The notes under the pieces are model-generated. The model was not told the origin of the DNA and searched no databases. It saw nothing but the letters and a program-made list of their open reading frames with translations. 64,000 nt of DNA from positions 2,393,501-2,457,500 of the forward strand of contig NZ_CP136594.1 in NCBI RefSeq assembly GCF_032852305.1. Reading direction: 5' to 3'. Positions 45,861 to 55,887 of this stretch are shown here, one piece after another. Position numbers and translations under genes: made by a program. The stretch comes from Parasphingorhabdus sp. SCSIO 66989. Lineage in GTDB: Bacteria > Pseudomonadota > Alphaproteobacteria > Sphingomonadales > Sphingomonadaceae. How positions within the stretch are numbered: the stretch's first letter is position 1; each line of letters starts with the position of its first letter.

Positions 45861-47077
45861 CAGCTACGCCTGCCCCTTGGCGCATTGCGCGCGGGCCGCT
45901 TTTTGGCCGCCGCTTTGCCCCGCGTTGCCGGTTTGCGTCCCGGCTTTTTGCCTGTTTTGGCCTTGGCCGCGCTCGCCGCCGATGTACTGCGGCTGCGGCG
46001 CTCCCCACGTCGCGCCTTGCGCACCTGCTTGGCATGCGCCTTGGCTTTGCGCTTCTGGTTGGCACGATCAGGCAGCGGCTCGCTATCGACCGGATCAAAG
46101 GCATCACCCAGAGCAGTATCAAAGCCCATGCTCTCCATCGTCTCGGCAAAATGCGGCGGCAGTTCGGCCTGCACATCAATGCGATGACCCTCAGGCTGCT
46201 CAATCACCAAACGCCGCGCATGCAGATGCATTTTGCGGCTCACCGGGCCGGTGACATAGGCCTCCTTGCCGCCATATTTGGCATCGCCGACAATCGGATG
46301 GCCAATCGCCGCCATATGTACGCGCAGCTGATGCGTCCGCCCGGTCAGCGGGTGCAGCTCAACCCAGCTCACCTTGCCGCCGGCATGCTCAATCACGCGA
46401 TAGCGGCTGCGGCTCGGCTGGCCCTGTTCATGGTCGACATACATTTTCTCGCCGCCCGTACCCGGCTGTTTCGCCAGCGGCAGGTCAATCTGCCCCTCGC
46501 GGATTTCCGGCAGACCCATAACCAGCGCCCAATAGACTTTCTTGGCCGAACGCCCGGAAAAGCGCTTGGAGAAAAAGGCGGCGCTGCCCGGCGTGCGCGC
46601 GATCAGCAATACCCCCGATGTATCTTTATCGAGCCGGTGCACCAGACGCGGGCGCGGATCATCGTCATCACGATAGGCGTCGAGCAAGCCATCAATATGG
46701 CGATAGGTCTTACTGCCGCCCTGCGTCGCCAGCCCCGGTGGCTTGTTGAGGATGATGGCCGATCCGGTCTTCTCGATGACCAGACTTTCGGCCAGCGCCT
46801 TGTCCTCATCGGATAACTCGCGCACCGGACGCGCGGCGTGGCGCTTATGATCGGGGTCTTCGGGCGGCACCCGCAACAATTGGCCGGTACTGAGACGATC
46901 CCCCGGAGCTACCCGGCGGCCATTGACGCGGATCTGACCGGTCCGCGCCCATTTGGAGATGGTACCAAAGCCGATATGCCCCATATGCCGCGCAAACCAG
47001 CGGTCAACGCGGATATCGTCATCGTCTTTGGCAATGCGAAATTCGCGCACCCGCGGCGTCTGCTCACTCTCGCTCAT
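45860..47077 (-). CDS. RluA-family 23S rRNA pseudouridine synthase with a Lys/Arg/Ala-rich tail
   Basis: 405 residues from ATG 47075-47077. An S4 RNA-binding domain (IRVDRWFARH...ISKWARTGQIRVNG) is followed by the catalytic domain with HRLDKDTSGVLLIART (catalytic Asp) and LTGRTHQLRVHMA. This is the RluC/RluD layout, isomerising uridines in 23S rRNA. About 75 C-terminal residues are very basic and Ala-rich (KRKAKAHAKQVRKARRGERR, KKPGRKPATRGKAAAKKRPA), a histone H1-like extension that the core enzyme does not need. The start overlaps the fluC stop by 4 bases. Confidence 0.92.
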   Translation of the reverse strand: MSESEQTPRVREFRIAKDDDDIRVDRWFARHMGHIGFGTISKWARTGQIRVNGRRVAPGDRLSTGQLLRVPPEDPDHKRHAARPVRELSDEDKALAESLVIEKTGSAIILNKPPGLATQGGSKTYRHIDGLLDAYRDDDDPRPRLVHRLDKDTSGVLLIARTPGSAAFFSKRFSGRSAKKVYWALVMGLPEIREGQIDLPLAKQPGTGGEKMYVDHEQGQPSRSRYRVIEHAGGKVSWVELHPLTGRTHQLRVHMAAIGHPIVGDAKYGGKEAYVTGPVSRKMHLHARRLVIEQPEGHRIDVQAELPPHFAETMESMGFDTALGDAFDPVDSEPLPDRANQKRKAKAHAKQVRKARRGERRSRSTSAASAAKAKTGKKPGRKPATRGKAAAKKRPARNAPRGRRS

Positions 47078-47469
47078 ACCCAGAGCCTCGCCAGCATCAG
47101 TCCACCGAACAGTGCAGCCACCGAGGCGATAACCGAGAGCAACGCATAGCCCGCAGCCACACCCCATTCACCGCGCATCACCATATTGGCTGTCTCGAGC
47201 GAAAAAGCGGAGAAGGTAGTGAAACCGCCGAGCAGGCCGACGCCGATAAGCAAACGCCAGGTTTCGCCGCCACTGGCCTGCTGCGCCAATATGCCAACAA
47301 GGCAGCCCATCAAAAAACCGCCGCTGAGATTGGCAATCAGTGTTCCCCAAGGCCATCCGGGTCCGAAAAACTGCAATGCTATACGGCCTAAATGAAAGCG
47401 CCCGACAGCGCCCAGACCGCCGCCGAGAGCGACCAATAACGTAGCACTGCTGAGGGAGACACTAGACAT
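47074..47469 (-). CDS. crcB: Fluoride ion channel (Fluc)
   Basis: 131 residues with four hydrophobic helices. GGGLGAVGRF, the conserved PWGTLIANLSGGFLMGCL with its Asn, and GGFTTFSAFSLE (pore Phe and Ser/Thr residues) are present. It exports toxic fluoride across the inner membrane as a dual-topology dimer. The start is ATG 47469 rather than 47496. It heads the overlapping operon running to ATP12. No fluoride riboswitch is evident upstream; instead a repeat hairpin lies 100 bases away. Confidence 0.94.
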   Translation of the reverse strand: MSSVSLSSATLLVALGGGLGAVGRFHLGRIALQFFGPGWPWGTLIANLSGGFLMGCLVGILAQQASGGETWRLLIGVGLLGGFTTFSAFSLETANMVMRGEWGVAAGYALLSVIASVAALFGGLMLARLWV

Positions 47470-47570
47470 GGGCAGCGTCTTAGCCGGACTTGTCACGAAA
47501 GGCTATGGGGTGCCTAAGGGAGCGCTCAATTTCCCTGATTCCGCGCAAGCGGAAACTATGCACATTTATA

Positions 47571-47650
47571 GTCTCGCACAAAGGCGCAAAGGCACGAAGA
47601 GCGCGCATCAAGAATAACGCTCTTTGTGCCTTTGTGGCTTCGTGCGAAAC
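47571..47650. repeat. Gene-free 80-nt hairpin of the 9-nt-periodic CGCAAAG family
   Basis: The arms 47571-47603 and 47618-47650 are 33 nt each, reverse complements at 28 positions, with a 14-nt loop. Each arm repeats a 9-nt unit (CACAAAGGC type) three times. Size and layout equal the hairpin at 19399-19478. It sits between alaS and crcB. Confidence 0.8.
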
Positions 47651-47700
47651 AAAACTAAGAGCCGCTTGCGCGGCGCTGGCGATGTTGCTCAAAGCCCCGC

Positions 47701-50349
47701 TTAACCCGCAATCGCAGCGCGCACAGCGGCCAGTGCATCGTCCGCCGCATCACCATTCGGTCCCCCACCCTGCGCCATGTCGGGGCGGCCACCGCCGCCC
47801 TTGCCGCCCAGCGCTTCGACCGCAACGCGCACCAGATCGACCGCGCTATGGCTTTCGACCAGATCATCAGTAACGCCGACAGCGGCAGCAGCGCGGCCGT
47901 CATTGACCGCGATCATCACCGCAACGCCGCTGCCCAGATCGGCCTTGGCATTGTCGAGCAGGCCGCGCAGTTCCTTGGGGTTAAGCCCGTCAAAGCACTG
48001 GCCGCGAAACCGAACATCGCCAATGCTTTCATCAGCGGCAGGCTTATCGTCGCCGCCACCAGCATTGCCCGCCAATGCCAGTTTCTTACGGCTCTCGGCA
48101 AGCTCTTGTTCGAGCTTTTTGCGTTCTTGCACCAAAGCTGCGACGCGCTCGGTGACTTCCGCCGGAGATGTTTTGAGCGCGCTCGCGGCTTCTTGCAACG
48201 CATGGTCGCGCTGCACCAGCCAGTCGCGCGCCGCCTCTCCCGTCAGCGCCTCAATCCGGCGCACACCACCCGAGACAGCGCTTTCCGAGGCGATATGCAA
48301 CAGACCAATATCGCCCAGTGCATTGACATGCGTACCGCCGCACAGTTCGACCGAATAGTCACTGTCATCCCATGCGCCCATGGAGAGCACGCGGACCTCA
48401 TCGCCATATTTCTCACCAAACAGCGCCAGCGCGCCTGCGGCCACGGCATCATCGGGGGCCATCAGCCGGGTCTGGACCGCATCATTGCCGCGTATCTGCG
48501 CGTTGACCTCGGCCTGGATCGCCGCGATCTCTTCGGGCGTGACCGCCTTGGGATGCGAGAAATCAAAGCGCAGGCGATCTTCGGCAACAAGGCTGCCCTT
48601 TTGCGTGACATGCTCGCCGAGATGACGGCGCAGTGCGGCGTGCAGCAAATGCGTTGCGCTGTGGTTCGCACGCAGGCGATCACGACGTCCGCCATCAACA
48701 CGGAGGGTGACGGTATCGCCTGTGGTCAGAGCGCCGTCGGTCATGGTGATATGGTGCGCATGCAAACGTCCCAATGGCTTGCTGACGGTTTCCACGCTGG
48801 CGATCTGGTTGTCGCCGGATAGCACCGTACCGCTATCGCCTTCCTGCCCACCGGATTCGCCGTAAAAGGGCGTCTGGTTGGTGAGCAATATGCCGCTATC
48901 GTCCGCTTTGAGCGCATCAACCTCGGCACCGTCGCGGATCAGCGCGACGACTACGCCATCGCCGCGTAGCGCGGTATAGCCGGTAAATTCGGTGCTGCCC
49001 TCGCGCTCGGCAATGTCGAACCAGATATCATCCGAGGCGGTTTCGCCCGAGCCTTTCCATGCGGCGCGTGCGGCAGCCTTCTGTTCCGCCATGGCAGCGT
49101 CGAAACCGGCGCGATCCACGCTGATATCCTGTGCGCGCAGGGCGTCTTCGGTCAGGTCATAGGGGAAGCCATAGGTGTCATAGAGCTTGAATGCGGTTTG
49201 ACCGGGCAGCGTATCACCCGCTTTCAAATCTGCGACAGCCTCATCTAACAGCTTCAGACCCTTATCGAGGGTTTTGCGGAAGCGGATTTCCTCGCGTTCC
49301 AAGGTCTCGGCGATAAGCGGCTGTGCGCGCGCGAGTTCGGGATAGGCCTGCCCCATCTGACTGACCAGTGTCGGCACCAGACGGTGCATCAGCGGCTCGG
49401 ACGCGCCGAGCAGATGCGCATGGCGCATAGCGCGGCGCATGATGCGGCGCAGCACATAGCCGCGGCCTTCATTGGCGGGCAGAACGCCATCGGCGATGAG
49501 GAAGCTGGTCGAGCGCAGATGGTCGGCGATAATGCGGTGACCGGCATTATCGGCATCGTCCGATCCGGTGAGGCGCACCGAGGCGCTGATCAGCTCTTCA
49601 AAGGTATCGGTGCGGTAATTGTCGTGCGTGCCTTGCAAGACCGCGGCGATACGCTCCAGGCCCATGCCGGTGTCGATGCTCGGTTTGGGCAGCGGATTGA
49701 GCGTGCCGTCTGCATCGCGGTCATATTGCATGAAGACGAGATTCCATATCTCGACAAAGCGGTCGCCATCCTCGTCCGGGCTGCCCGGAGGGCCGCCGGG
49801 GATGTGGTCGCCATGATCGTAGAAGATTTCGCTGCACGGGCCGCAGGGGCCAGTGTCGCCCATTGACCAAAAATTGTCATCGGTGGCGATGCGGATGATA
49901 CGCTCATCGGGCAGGCCGGAAATACGCTGCCACAATGCGAATGCTTCATCATCATCATGATAAACGGTAACGGTCAACTTGTCCGCTGCAATGCCCCAGA
50001 CTTTGGTCAGCAATTCCCATGCGTGGCTGATCGCGTCTTCCTTGAAATAATCGCCAAAGGAGAAATTGCCGAGCATCTCAAAAAAGGTGTGGTGACGTGC
50101 GGTATAGCCGACATTGTCGAGGTCATTATGCTTGCCGCCAGCGCGGACGCATTTCTGCGATGAGGTTGCGCAAGGCGCGGGCGCGCTTTCAAGGCCGGTA
50201 AACACATTTTTGAACGGCACCATCCCGGCATTGACAAACATCAATGTCGGGTCCGCCTGTGGGATCAGCGGTGCAGAGGCAATGGCTTTGTGGCCCTTGC
50301 CTGCAAAGAAATCGAGAAAGCTCTGCCGAATGTCATTGGTCGAAGTCAT
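47701..50349 (-). CDS. alaS: Alanyl-tRNA synthetase
   Basis: 882 residues charging tRNA-Ala. The class II catalytic domain shows [32 protein letters not shown] and [13 protein letters not shown]. The editing domain carries [16 protein letters not shown] and [13 protein letters not shown], with the zinc-binding Cys and His residues, and the C-terminal domain ends in [15 protein letters not shown]. The length is typical. It lies downstream of recA and the lipoprotein gene, a common alphaproteobacterial order. Confidence 0.97.
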   Translation of the reverse strand: MTSTNDIRQSFLDFFAGKGHKAIASAPLIPQADPTLMFVNAGMVPFKNVFTGLESAPAPCATSSQKCVRAGGKHNDLDNVGYTARHHTFFEMLGNFSFGDYFKEDAISHAWELLTKVWGIAADKLTVTVYHDDDEAFALWQRISGLPDERIIRIATDDNFWSMGDTGPCGPCSEIFYDHGDHIPGGPPGSPDEDGDRFVEIWNLVFMQYDRDADGTLNPLPKPSIDTGMGLERIAAVLQGTHDNYRTDTFEELISASVRLTGSDDADNAGHRIIADHLRSTSFLIADGVLPANEGRGYVLRRIMRRAMRHAHLLGASEPLMHRLVPTLVSQMGQAYPELARAQPLIAETLEREEIRFRKTLDKGLKLLDEAVADLKAGDTLPGQTAFKLYDTYGFPYDLTEDALRAQDISVDRAGFDAAMAEQKAAARAAWKGSGETASDDIWFDIAEREGSTEFTGYTALRGDGVVVALIRDGAEVDALKADDSGILLTNQTPFYGESGGQEGDSGTVLSGDNQIASVETVSKPLGRLHAHHITMTDGALTTGDTVTLRVDGGRRDRLRANHSATHLLHAALRRHLGEHVTQKGSLVAEDRLRFDFSHPKAVTPEEIAAIQAEVNAQIRGNDAVQTRLMAPDDAVAAGALALFGEKYGDEVRVLSMGAWDDSDYSVELCGGTHVNALGDIGLLHIASESAVSGGVRRIEALTGEAARDWLVQRDHALQEAASALKTSPAEVTERVAALVQERKKLEQELAESRKKLALAGNAGGGDDKPAADESIGDVRFRGQCFDGLNPKELRGLLDNAKADLGSGVAVMIAVNDGRAAAAVGVTDDLVESHSAVDLVRVAVEALGGKGGGGRPDMAQGGGPNGDAADDALAAVRAAIAG

Positions 50350-50558
50350 TCAGGCGATTTAGGGTAGCGTTTAGACCGAGGCAAGGCTTTGCTTGCGCCG
50401 TCGGCAACAACATAGGTCGAGCGCTATTGCATATTGCGATCATGGCGGACGCCAAAGGACACTTGCCCCAATACCTTTGGTCAGTCCACCAGTTTGGCGC
50501 CTTCTAAAGTGAATGTATCGACCAACACCCGGCAGCAGCTCGGTGGAAGCCCCCGCAG

Positions 50559-51044
50559 TCAGTTGTGAAACTGCGTATGGGCGTACTCAGCCACTTCCTC
50601 AATCGCTTCCTGAATGCCGGACTTGTTCGAGCCACCAAAAAAACCGCCTGACACGGTGCCTTCACCACGAACGGTAGACATCACCGTACCATTGGGATCG
50701 ACAAAATCGACCTCCATCACGACTTTTGAACCACCCGCAAAAGGCCCGGCAAAATAGCGAGTTGTCTGACTTCCCTCATCAAAAGCCAGATAGCGATAGC
50801 GGACGGTCATGCCATCGCCCTTTGTGAATAGAGGTTCATCACCGCCGAAAAAGGCTTCTTCCATTTCCTTCTGCGTATAGGTGAGGTTTTCTTCATCGAC
50901 CTCGACAGTCGAATTATCGTAAACGATATTCGCGCTATCCGAACGATATGTGCTGGAATTGGGTCTTTCTACCAACAATGAACTATTTGCACATGCAGCT
51001 ACACTCAATGCCATTGCGCTTGCCAATATAACCTTTTTCAGCAT
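50559..51044 (-). CDS. Lipoprotein, DUF4410-like
   Basis: 161 residues with a lipobox (LSVAAC, Cys18), so it is anchored in a membrane facing the periplasm. The body has a beta-rich pattern ending in GFFGGSNKSGIQEAIEEVAEYAHTQF, similar to DUF4410 proteins, whose C-terminus is a helix. Function is not known. It stands alone between alaS and recA with about 200 bases on each side. Confidence 0.7.
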   Translation of the reverse strand: MLKKVILASAMALSVAACANSSLLVERPNSSTYRSDSANIVYDNSTVEVDEENLTYTQKEMEEAFFGGDEPLFTKGDGMTVRYRYLAFDEGSQTTRYFAGPFAGGSKVVMEVDFVDPNGTVMSTVRGEGTVSGGFFGGSNKSGIQEAIEEVAEYAHTQFHN

Positions 51045-51206
51045 CCTACTTCCTCGTCATTTCAACAGTATCTTGTCGCTTTTGTCGATGTGAAGGCAGC
51101 GCATCATCGCTGCTCACGCTGGCGAATACCGTAATGTACCTTGACGAGGAAGAATTACAAAGTGTGCGCTATTGGCAAGTCAAATCCTGTTTTCAGAACA
51201 AGAATA

Positions 51207-51239
51207 TGCATCAGCTCAATCGGTTGTCGAGCTGATGCA
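51207..51239 (-). terminator. Hairpin downstream of recA, probable terminator
   Basis: A perfect 11-bp stem (TGCATCAGCTC / GAGCTGATGCA) with an 11-nt loop lies 8 bases past the recA stop. On the minus strand it is followed by TATTCTTGTT rather than a pure T-run, so efficiency is uncertain. Confidence 0.55.
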
Positions 51240-51246
51240 CACAATA

Positions 51247-52320
51247 TTACGCGTCACTATCGGCGTCTGGTCCGGTCATCATCTCTTCAGCAACTTCATC
51301 TTCCTTGCCGCGAATGGCGTTTTCCAGTTTTGTCATCATTTCCGGATTTTCCTTGAGGAAGGTCTTGGCATTTTCGCGGCCCTGGCCGATGCGGACCGAG
51401 TCGTAAGAGAACCAGCTTCCGGATTTCTCGACCAGCCCGGCCTTGACGCCGAGGTCAAGTATCTCGCCAATCTTGGAGATGCCCTCGCCATACATGATAT
51501 CGAACTCGACCTGCTTGAACGGTGGTGCGACCTTGTTCTTGACGACCTTCACCCGGGTGGAGTTGCCGATAATTTCATCGCGATCCTTGATCTGGCCGGT
51601 GCGGCGGATGTCGAGACGGACCGAGGCATAGAATTTGAGGGCATTACCGCCGGTGGTGGTTTCCGGATTGCCATACATCACGCCGATTTTCATGCGCAGT
51701 TGGTTGATAAAGATCACCATACAGCGCGAACGGCTGATCGAACCGGTCAACTTACGCAGCGACTGGCTCATCAAACGCGCCTGCAGGCCGACATGGCTGT
51801 CGCCCATCTCGCCTTCAATTTCCGCGCGCGGCACCAATGCAGCAACCGAATCGATCACCAGCACATCAATCGCATTGGAACGCACCAGCGTATCGGCAAT
51901 TTCCAGCGCCTGCTCGCCGGTATCGGGCTGCGATACGATCAGCTCGTCAATATCGACACCGAGCTTTTTGGCATAGACCGGATCAAGCGCATGTTCGGCG
52001 TCGACAAATGCCGCCGTGCCACCGGTTTTCTGCGCTTCCGCCACGGTGTGCAGCGCCAGCGTTGTCTTGCCCGAGCTTTCAGGGCCATAAATCTCAATCA
52101 CCCGGCCCCGCGGCAGTCCGCCTATGCCCAGCGCTATATCCAACCCCAGCGAGCCGGTGGACACCGCCTCAATATTCATCGCCTCGCGTGAGCCCAGCTT
52201 CATCGCCGAACCCTTGCCAAATGCGCGGTCTATCTGTGCCAGTGCGGCGTCTAGTGCTTTTTGCCGATCCATAGTCTTTGTCTGCTTCTCTGCGTCAACG
52301 AGTTTCAACTGTCCGGCCAT
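51247..52320 (-). CDS. recA: Recombinase RecA
   Basis: 357 residues. RecA forms filaments on single-stranded DNA, drives strand exchange and activates LexA self-cleavage. The Walker A motif [13 protein letters not shown] is near residue 73. Walker [13 protein letters not shown] and loop L2 [27 protein letters not shown] (in part) are intact, with the C-terminal acidic tail. GGGAG precedes the ATG. An SOS box lies 72 bases upstream. Confidence 0.98.
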   Translation of the reverse strand: MAGQLKLVDAEKQTKTMDRQKALDAALAQIDRAFGKGSAMKLGSREAMNIEAVSTGSLGLDIALGIGGLPRGRVIEIYGPESSGKTTLALHTVAEAQKTGGTAAFVDAEHALDPVYAKKLGVDIDELIVSQPDTGEQALEIADTLVRSNAIDVLVIDSVAALVPRAEIEGEMGDSHVGLQARLMSQSLRKLTGSISRSRCMVIFINQLRMKIGVMYGNPETTTGGNALKFYASVRLDIRRTGQIKDRDEIIGNSTRVKVVKNKVAPPFKQVEFDIMYGEGISKIGEILDLGVKAGLVEKSGSWFSYDSVRIGQGRENAKTFLKENPEMMTKLENAIRGKEDEVAEEMMTGPDADSDA

Positions 52321-52391
52321 GTGCCTGCTCCCGTGCTAGATGCCTAATTGCAATCAATCAATGGAGAAGCTGTACCGGATTTGTTCTATAA

Positions 52392-52406
52392 GAACAAGGG
52401 GTGAAC
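52392..52406 (-). promoter_or_regulatory. SOS (LexA) box of recA
   Basis: GAACAAGGGGTGAAC matches the alphaproteobacterial box GAAC-N7-GAAC exactly. It is 72 bases upstream of the recA start; a TTGTTC hexamer partly overlapping it could be the -35 element. Confidence 0.8.
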
Positions 52407-52412
52407 ATAAAT

Positions 52413-52775
52413 TTATCCATCAAGCGTGGAAAGCGCCTCCTCCAGACTGGTGAGAGAAAAGGGCTTGGCCAGCTTTTGCACCGGCTTCACACCATCAGGT
52501 GGCGTCGCAGCATTATCGCCACTGGCGACCAGAAACGGAATACCGCGCTGCTGCAATTGCTGCACCAAGGGCCAGCTTTCTCCATCGCTTAGGTTGAGAT
52601 CGAGAATCGCCGCATTTACGTGGCCCTGCTCCAGCACTTGCATAGCGGCGCTGCAGCTGTCGACCACTGCGGCGACATCATGGCCAAGCGTCTCGATAAT
52701 ATCCTCGAGCATCATGGCGATCATCGATTCATCTTCAGCGATCAGGAAATTTTTGCGCGTCTCTACCATTGTCAT
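52413..52775 (-). CDS. Single-domain response regulator coupled to cckA
   Basis: 120 residues, one receiver domain with no output domain. The acidic pair is Glu14/Asp15, the phosphorylated residue Asp59 (AAILDLNLSDG), and the conserved Ser and Lys lie in LVASGD and QKLAKPFS. Its ATG overlaps the cckA stop by 4 bases, so it is made with the kinase. This suggests a phosphate sink or carrier for the CckA pathway, which is an inference. Confidence 0.88.
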   Translation of the reverse strand: MTMVETRKNFLIAEDESMIAMMLEDIIETLGHDVAAVVDSCSAAMQVLEQGHVNAAILDLNLSDGESWPLVQQLQQRGIPFLVASGDNAATPPDGVKPVQKLAKPFSLTSLEEALSTLDG

Positions 52776-55243
52776 GCCTCAGCCTTGCTACGGCATTTGC
52801 GCAAGGCCTTTTGCGCGCTGTCGCAAATCTGCGCCACGGTGAACGGTTTGGGTAGAAAGCCCATATTATCGACATCAATCGACTTGCGTAGCTGCTCCTC
52901 GGCATAGCCCGACATGAAGATCAGCGGCACCTGCGGGTCACGCTCGCGGATGATGCGCGCCATAGCAGGGCCATCCATCACTGGCATAACAACATCCGAA
53001 ATCACCAGATCAATATCATCATGTGCGGCGAATTGCTCGACGCCATCCTCGCCATCGCTCGCGGTGATAACGCTATAGCCCTGGCGGGTCAGCGCGCGTT
53101 CAGCCACGGCCCGCACCATATCCTCATCTTCGACGAGCAATATCGTGCCGCTGCCCCATTGCTCATCGGGTGCGTCCTCAAAGGACTTGGCTTCCGGTTC
53201 GGCCGCAACCTCGCCGCGCATGTCGTGCACCGGGAAGTAGATCGAGAAGGTGGTACCCTCACCCAGCGCTGAATCGACAAAGATATAACCGCCCGACTGT
53301 TTGACGATGCCGTAAACGGTGGAGAGGCCGAGGCCAGTGCCCTTGCCGACATCCTTGGTGGTGAAAAACGGCTCAAATATCTTGGCCTGATTTTCGGCGC
53401 TAATGCCGCATCCCTGATCACGCACAATAATCGCGGAATAATCGGCGACCGGCAGTACATCGCTGTTCATTGCGCGCACATCGCTGGCACTGATCCGCTT
53501 TGTCTCAATACTCAGTATGCCGCCCTGTTCCATGGCGTCGCGGGCATTGACGGCAAGGTTGATAATCACCTGCTCCAGCTGCCCCGGGTCGGCGCGGATC
53601 GCGCCCAGATTGCGGTCATGCCGCACTTCCAGCGTTACTTTCTCACCAATCAGGCGCTGCAACAAATGCGAGGTTTCGGCAATAACATCGGGCAGTTGCA
53701 GTATTTGCGGTCGCAATGTCTGTTGCCGGGAAAAGGCGAGTAGCTGCCGCGTCAGGCTGGCGGCGCGGCCGGCATTATTCTTGATCTGCTGCACATCATC
53801 ATAATCGCTGTCTCCAGGGCTATGGCGCAGCAACATCAGGTCGCAATGACCGAGAATGGCGGTGAGCACATTGTTGAAATCATGCGCCACGCCGCCGGCA
53901 AGCTGGCCCACAGCCTGCATCTTGGTGGCTTGTGCTACCTGCTGCTTGAGCGTCGCTTCCTCGCTGCTATCGCGCAGAGAGAGCAGCACCGCCGCATCGC
54001 CAAAACCGCGCACGCCGGCGATGCTGAGCGATACCGGTTCCTCCGGCTGATGCCGAAAGCGCACCGCCAAATCACCGCCCTGCGCCGGGCCGGAGGCAAA
54101 GCGCCGCACCGCATCCGCCATCGCCGCCTTGTCATCGGCAATCACCAGATCACCCGGATAGGAAGGCGGTGAGTCGTCGGCGATACCGCTGGCCTTGGCA
54201 AAGGCGCTATTGGCAAAAAGAAACCTGCCATCACGGCTGACCATTGCCAGTCCAAAGGGCAGCAGCGACAGCATCATTTCCAACTGCAAAAGCGTAGAAT
54301 CGCTGCGTGATGAGATGTTCTGGCGATCTAGCAATAGCACCAAGGCGGGGTGCTCACTCTCGCTGCCATCCATCGCCACATCATTGTCGGTCAGCGGCAT
54401 ATGCAGCAGATGCAGCGCCGGACCGGTTTGCCCTTCACGCTCAAAAAAGATGTTCTGTGCATCATCAACGCGCATGAAACTGGCGAAATCGCGACCAACC
54501 GCATTGGCATTGCCATCACCCATAGCCCGTAAGGCGAACGCACTGTTGACAGAACGGATGCGCCCTTCCGGCCCAACCACCGCAGCGATCAGCCCGGCAT
54601 TGCTCGCCACCCTGCCCGCAGCGCCGCCGACCAGCCGCTTGGCCTCTTCCACCACACTCGCCTGCAGCAAAGCCCTAAAACGCCAGAGCAGATGGTCCTC
54701 CGCGCGGCCAATGCGCAGCACTTCCAGTGCATAGTCATTGCCCTGATGCCGCAGCGAGTCCGCCTCAGCCGCACCATCGCGCCACGCCGCGCGCCCGGCT
54801 TCCATCGCGATGGCTGCACTGCCGCTGTCCAGCTTGAGGTCTGTGGGCGGCACATATTGACCAAATGTGCGGGCATAGAGCGCATTGGCACAGACCAGCC
54901 TGCCCGCACGATCGGTAACCGCGATAATCTGATCGCTCTGATCGGCAACAGCAGAGGTGATCGCCCAGTCGGCGATATAGCTATCCAATTCGCTCGCATC
55001 TGATGTCGCCGAGACATAAAACCAGACAAGCGCGGCAAAGAACGCCATGGCTCCCGCAAGAAGCAGGGCGATCATCGTCTCGCCGGTCAACAGATAGGCG
55101 CTGGCGACGGTAATCGCCATGGCGGCAAACACAGCGGCGGCCACCGGCTTGGGGAAGCCCGTCGCATCATCGTCCGCAGCGATCAGGCTGTCCGCCCTGC
55201 TATTCACGCGTAAACGCCCTCTTTCCTGTCCATAGTCGCGCAT
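52772..55243 (-). CDS. cckA: CckA-type hybrid histidine kinase
   Basis: 823 residues. Two transmembrane helices (about 37-75) are followed by PAS-like sensor domains (about 110-440), a histidine phosphotransfer domain with GGVAHDFNNVLTAI (His near residue 452), a catalytic ATPase domain with NLAVNARDAM and DQGCGISAENQAKIFEPFFTTKDVGKGTGLGLS (in parts), and a C-terminal receiver domain with the phospho-Asp in LVISDVVMPVMDG. In alphaproteobacteria CckA drives the CtrA cell-cycle and motility pathway through ChpT. ChpT and CtrA are not in the window. Confidence 0.93.
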   Translation of the reverse strand: MRDYGQERGRLRVNSRADSLIAADDDATGFPKPVAAAVFAAMAITVASAYLLTGETMIALLLAGAMAFFAALVWFYVSATSDASELDSYIADWAITSAVADQSDQIIAVTDRAGRLVCANALYARTFGQYVPPTDLKLDSGSAAIAMEAGRAAWRDGAAEADSLRHQGNDYALEVLRIGRAEDHLLWRFRALLQASVVEEAKRLVGGAAGRVASNAGLIAAVVGPEGRIRSVNSAFALRAMGDGNANAVGRDFASFMRVDDAQNIFFEREGQTGPALHLLHMPLTDNDVAMDGSESEHPALVLLLDRQNISSRSDSTLLQLEMMLSLLPFGLAMVSRDGRFLFANSAFAKASGIADDSPPSYPGDLVIADDKAAMADAVRRFASGPAQGGDLAVRFRHQPEEPVSLSIAGVRGFGDAAVLLSLRDSSEEATLKQQVAQATKMQAVGQLAGGVAHDFNNVLTAILGHCDLMLLRHSPGDSDYDDVQQIKNNAGRAASLTRQLLAFSRQQTLRPQILQLPDVIAETSHLLQRLIGEKVTLEVRHDRNLGAIRADPGQLEQVIINLAVNARDAMEQGGILSIETKRISASDVRAMNSDVLPVADYSAIIVRDQGCGISAENQAKIFEPFFTTKDVGKGTGLGLSTVYGIVKQSGGYIFVDSALGEGTTFSIYFPVHDMRGEVAAEPEAKSFEDAPDEQWGSGTILLVEDEDMVRAVAERALTRQGYSVITASDGEDGVEQFAAHDDIDLVISDVVMPVMDGPAMARIIRERDPQVPLIFMSGYAEEQLRKSIDVDNMGFLPKPFTVAQICDSAQKALRKCRSKAEA

Positions 55244-55311
55244 GCTTTATGCGCTTTTACCGCGCGCAGGAAAACCACCTGCACCAAGTTATCCGCGCCA
55301 AAACCGGGAAC

Positions 55312-55860
55312 TCAAACGCTTCGTCTCAATAGGACCTGCGAACGGCGGCGCTTATGGGCGATCCAGTAACGCCAGCCAAAGGAACTGATGACATAGCCCA
55401 ATGTCGCCGAAACGATTGCGAGGAAAGCAAAACCGAAAGCCGTGACACCGGTTTGCAGGAAAAGCCAGTTGACCCATTCGCCAAGAGTGCTGCGCATCTG
55501 GGTATTGAGTGGTTCGCCAAAGGTCATGGAATCGATCTGCAATATGAACTTACCGGTCTTGTTTGCGAGAATGCCCCACAGGCCGATGGTCAGCGGATTT
55601 GTAATGAAGGTGGTGAGCGCCGCCACTGGCACATTGGCGCGCAAGGCAGGTGCGAGAAACGCCGCAAGAAATATCTGGCCGAGGGGAATGATAAACGCAG
55701 CGAACATGCCGAGGGCCACACCACGCGGCACCGAACGGCGGGTGAAACGCCATAATTCTGAGCGCAGGAAACGGTGCGCAATAGGGCGCATATAGCGGTT
55801 GCGCTCCATGCTCTCGCGCGTCGGCATCTTGGCGAGAATCCAGGCCCAGACGCTTTTCAT
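55312..55860 (-). CDS. DUF2062 membrane protein
   Basis: 182 residues with three or four hydrophobic helices. The DUF2062 signature is SVPRGVALGMFAAFIIPLGQIFLAAFLAPALRANVPVAAL (in parts), followed by ITNPLTIGLWG. The tail is arginine-rich. Members are inner-membrane proteins of uncertain role. The ATG at 55860 is preferred to the TTG two codons upstream. It lies 27 bases after smpB on the same strand. Confidence 0.85.
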   Translation of the reverse strand: MKSVWAWILAKMPTRESMERNRYMRPIAHRFLRSELWRFTRRSVPRGVALGMFAAFIIPLGQIFLAAFLAPALRANVPVAALTTFITNPLTIGLWGILANKTGKFILQIDSMTFGEPLNTQMRSTLGEWVNWLFLQTGVTAFGFAFLAIVSATLGYVISSFGWRYWIAHKRRRSQVLLRRSV

Positions 55861-55887
55861 GCGCAATAATTCCGAAAAGAGGACATC

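Noticed and set aside
52383-52395. GTTCTATAAGAAC palindrome upstream of recA as the LexA site
   Set aside because: Alphaproteobacterial LexA binds the direct repeat GAAC-N7-GAAC, which is present and overlaps it; the palindrome may be coincidental.
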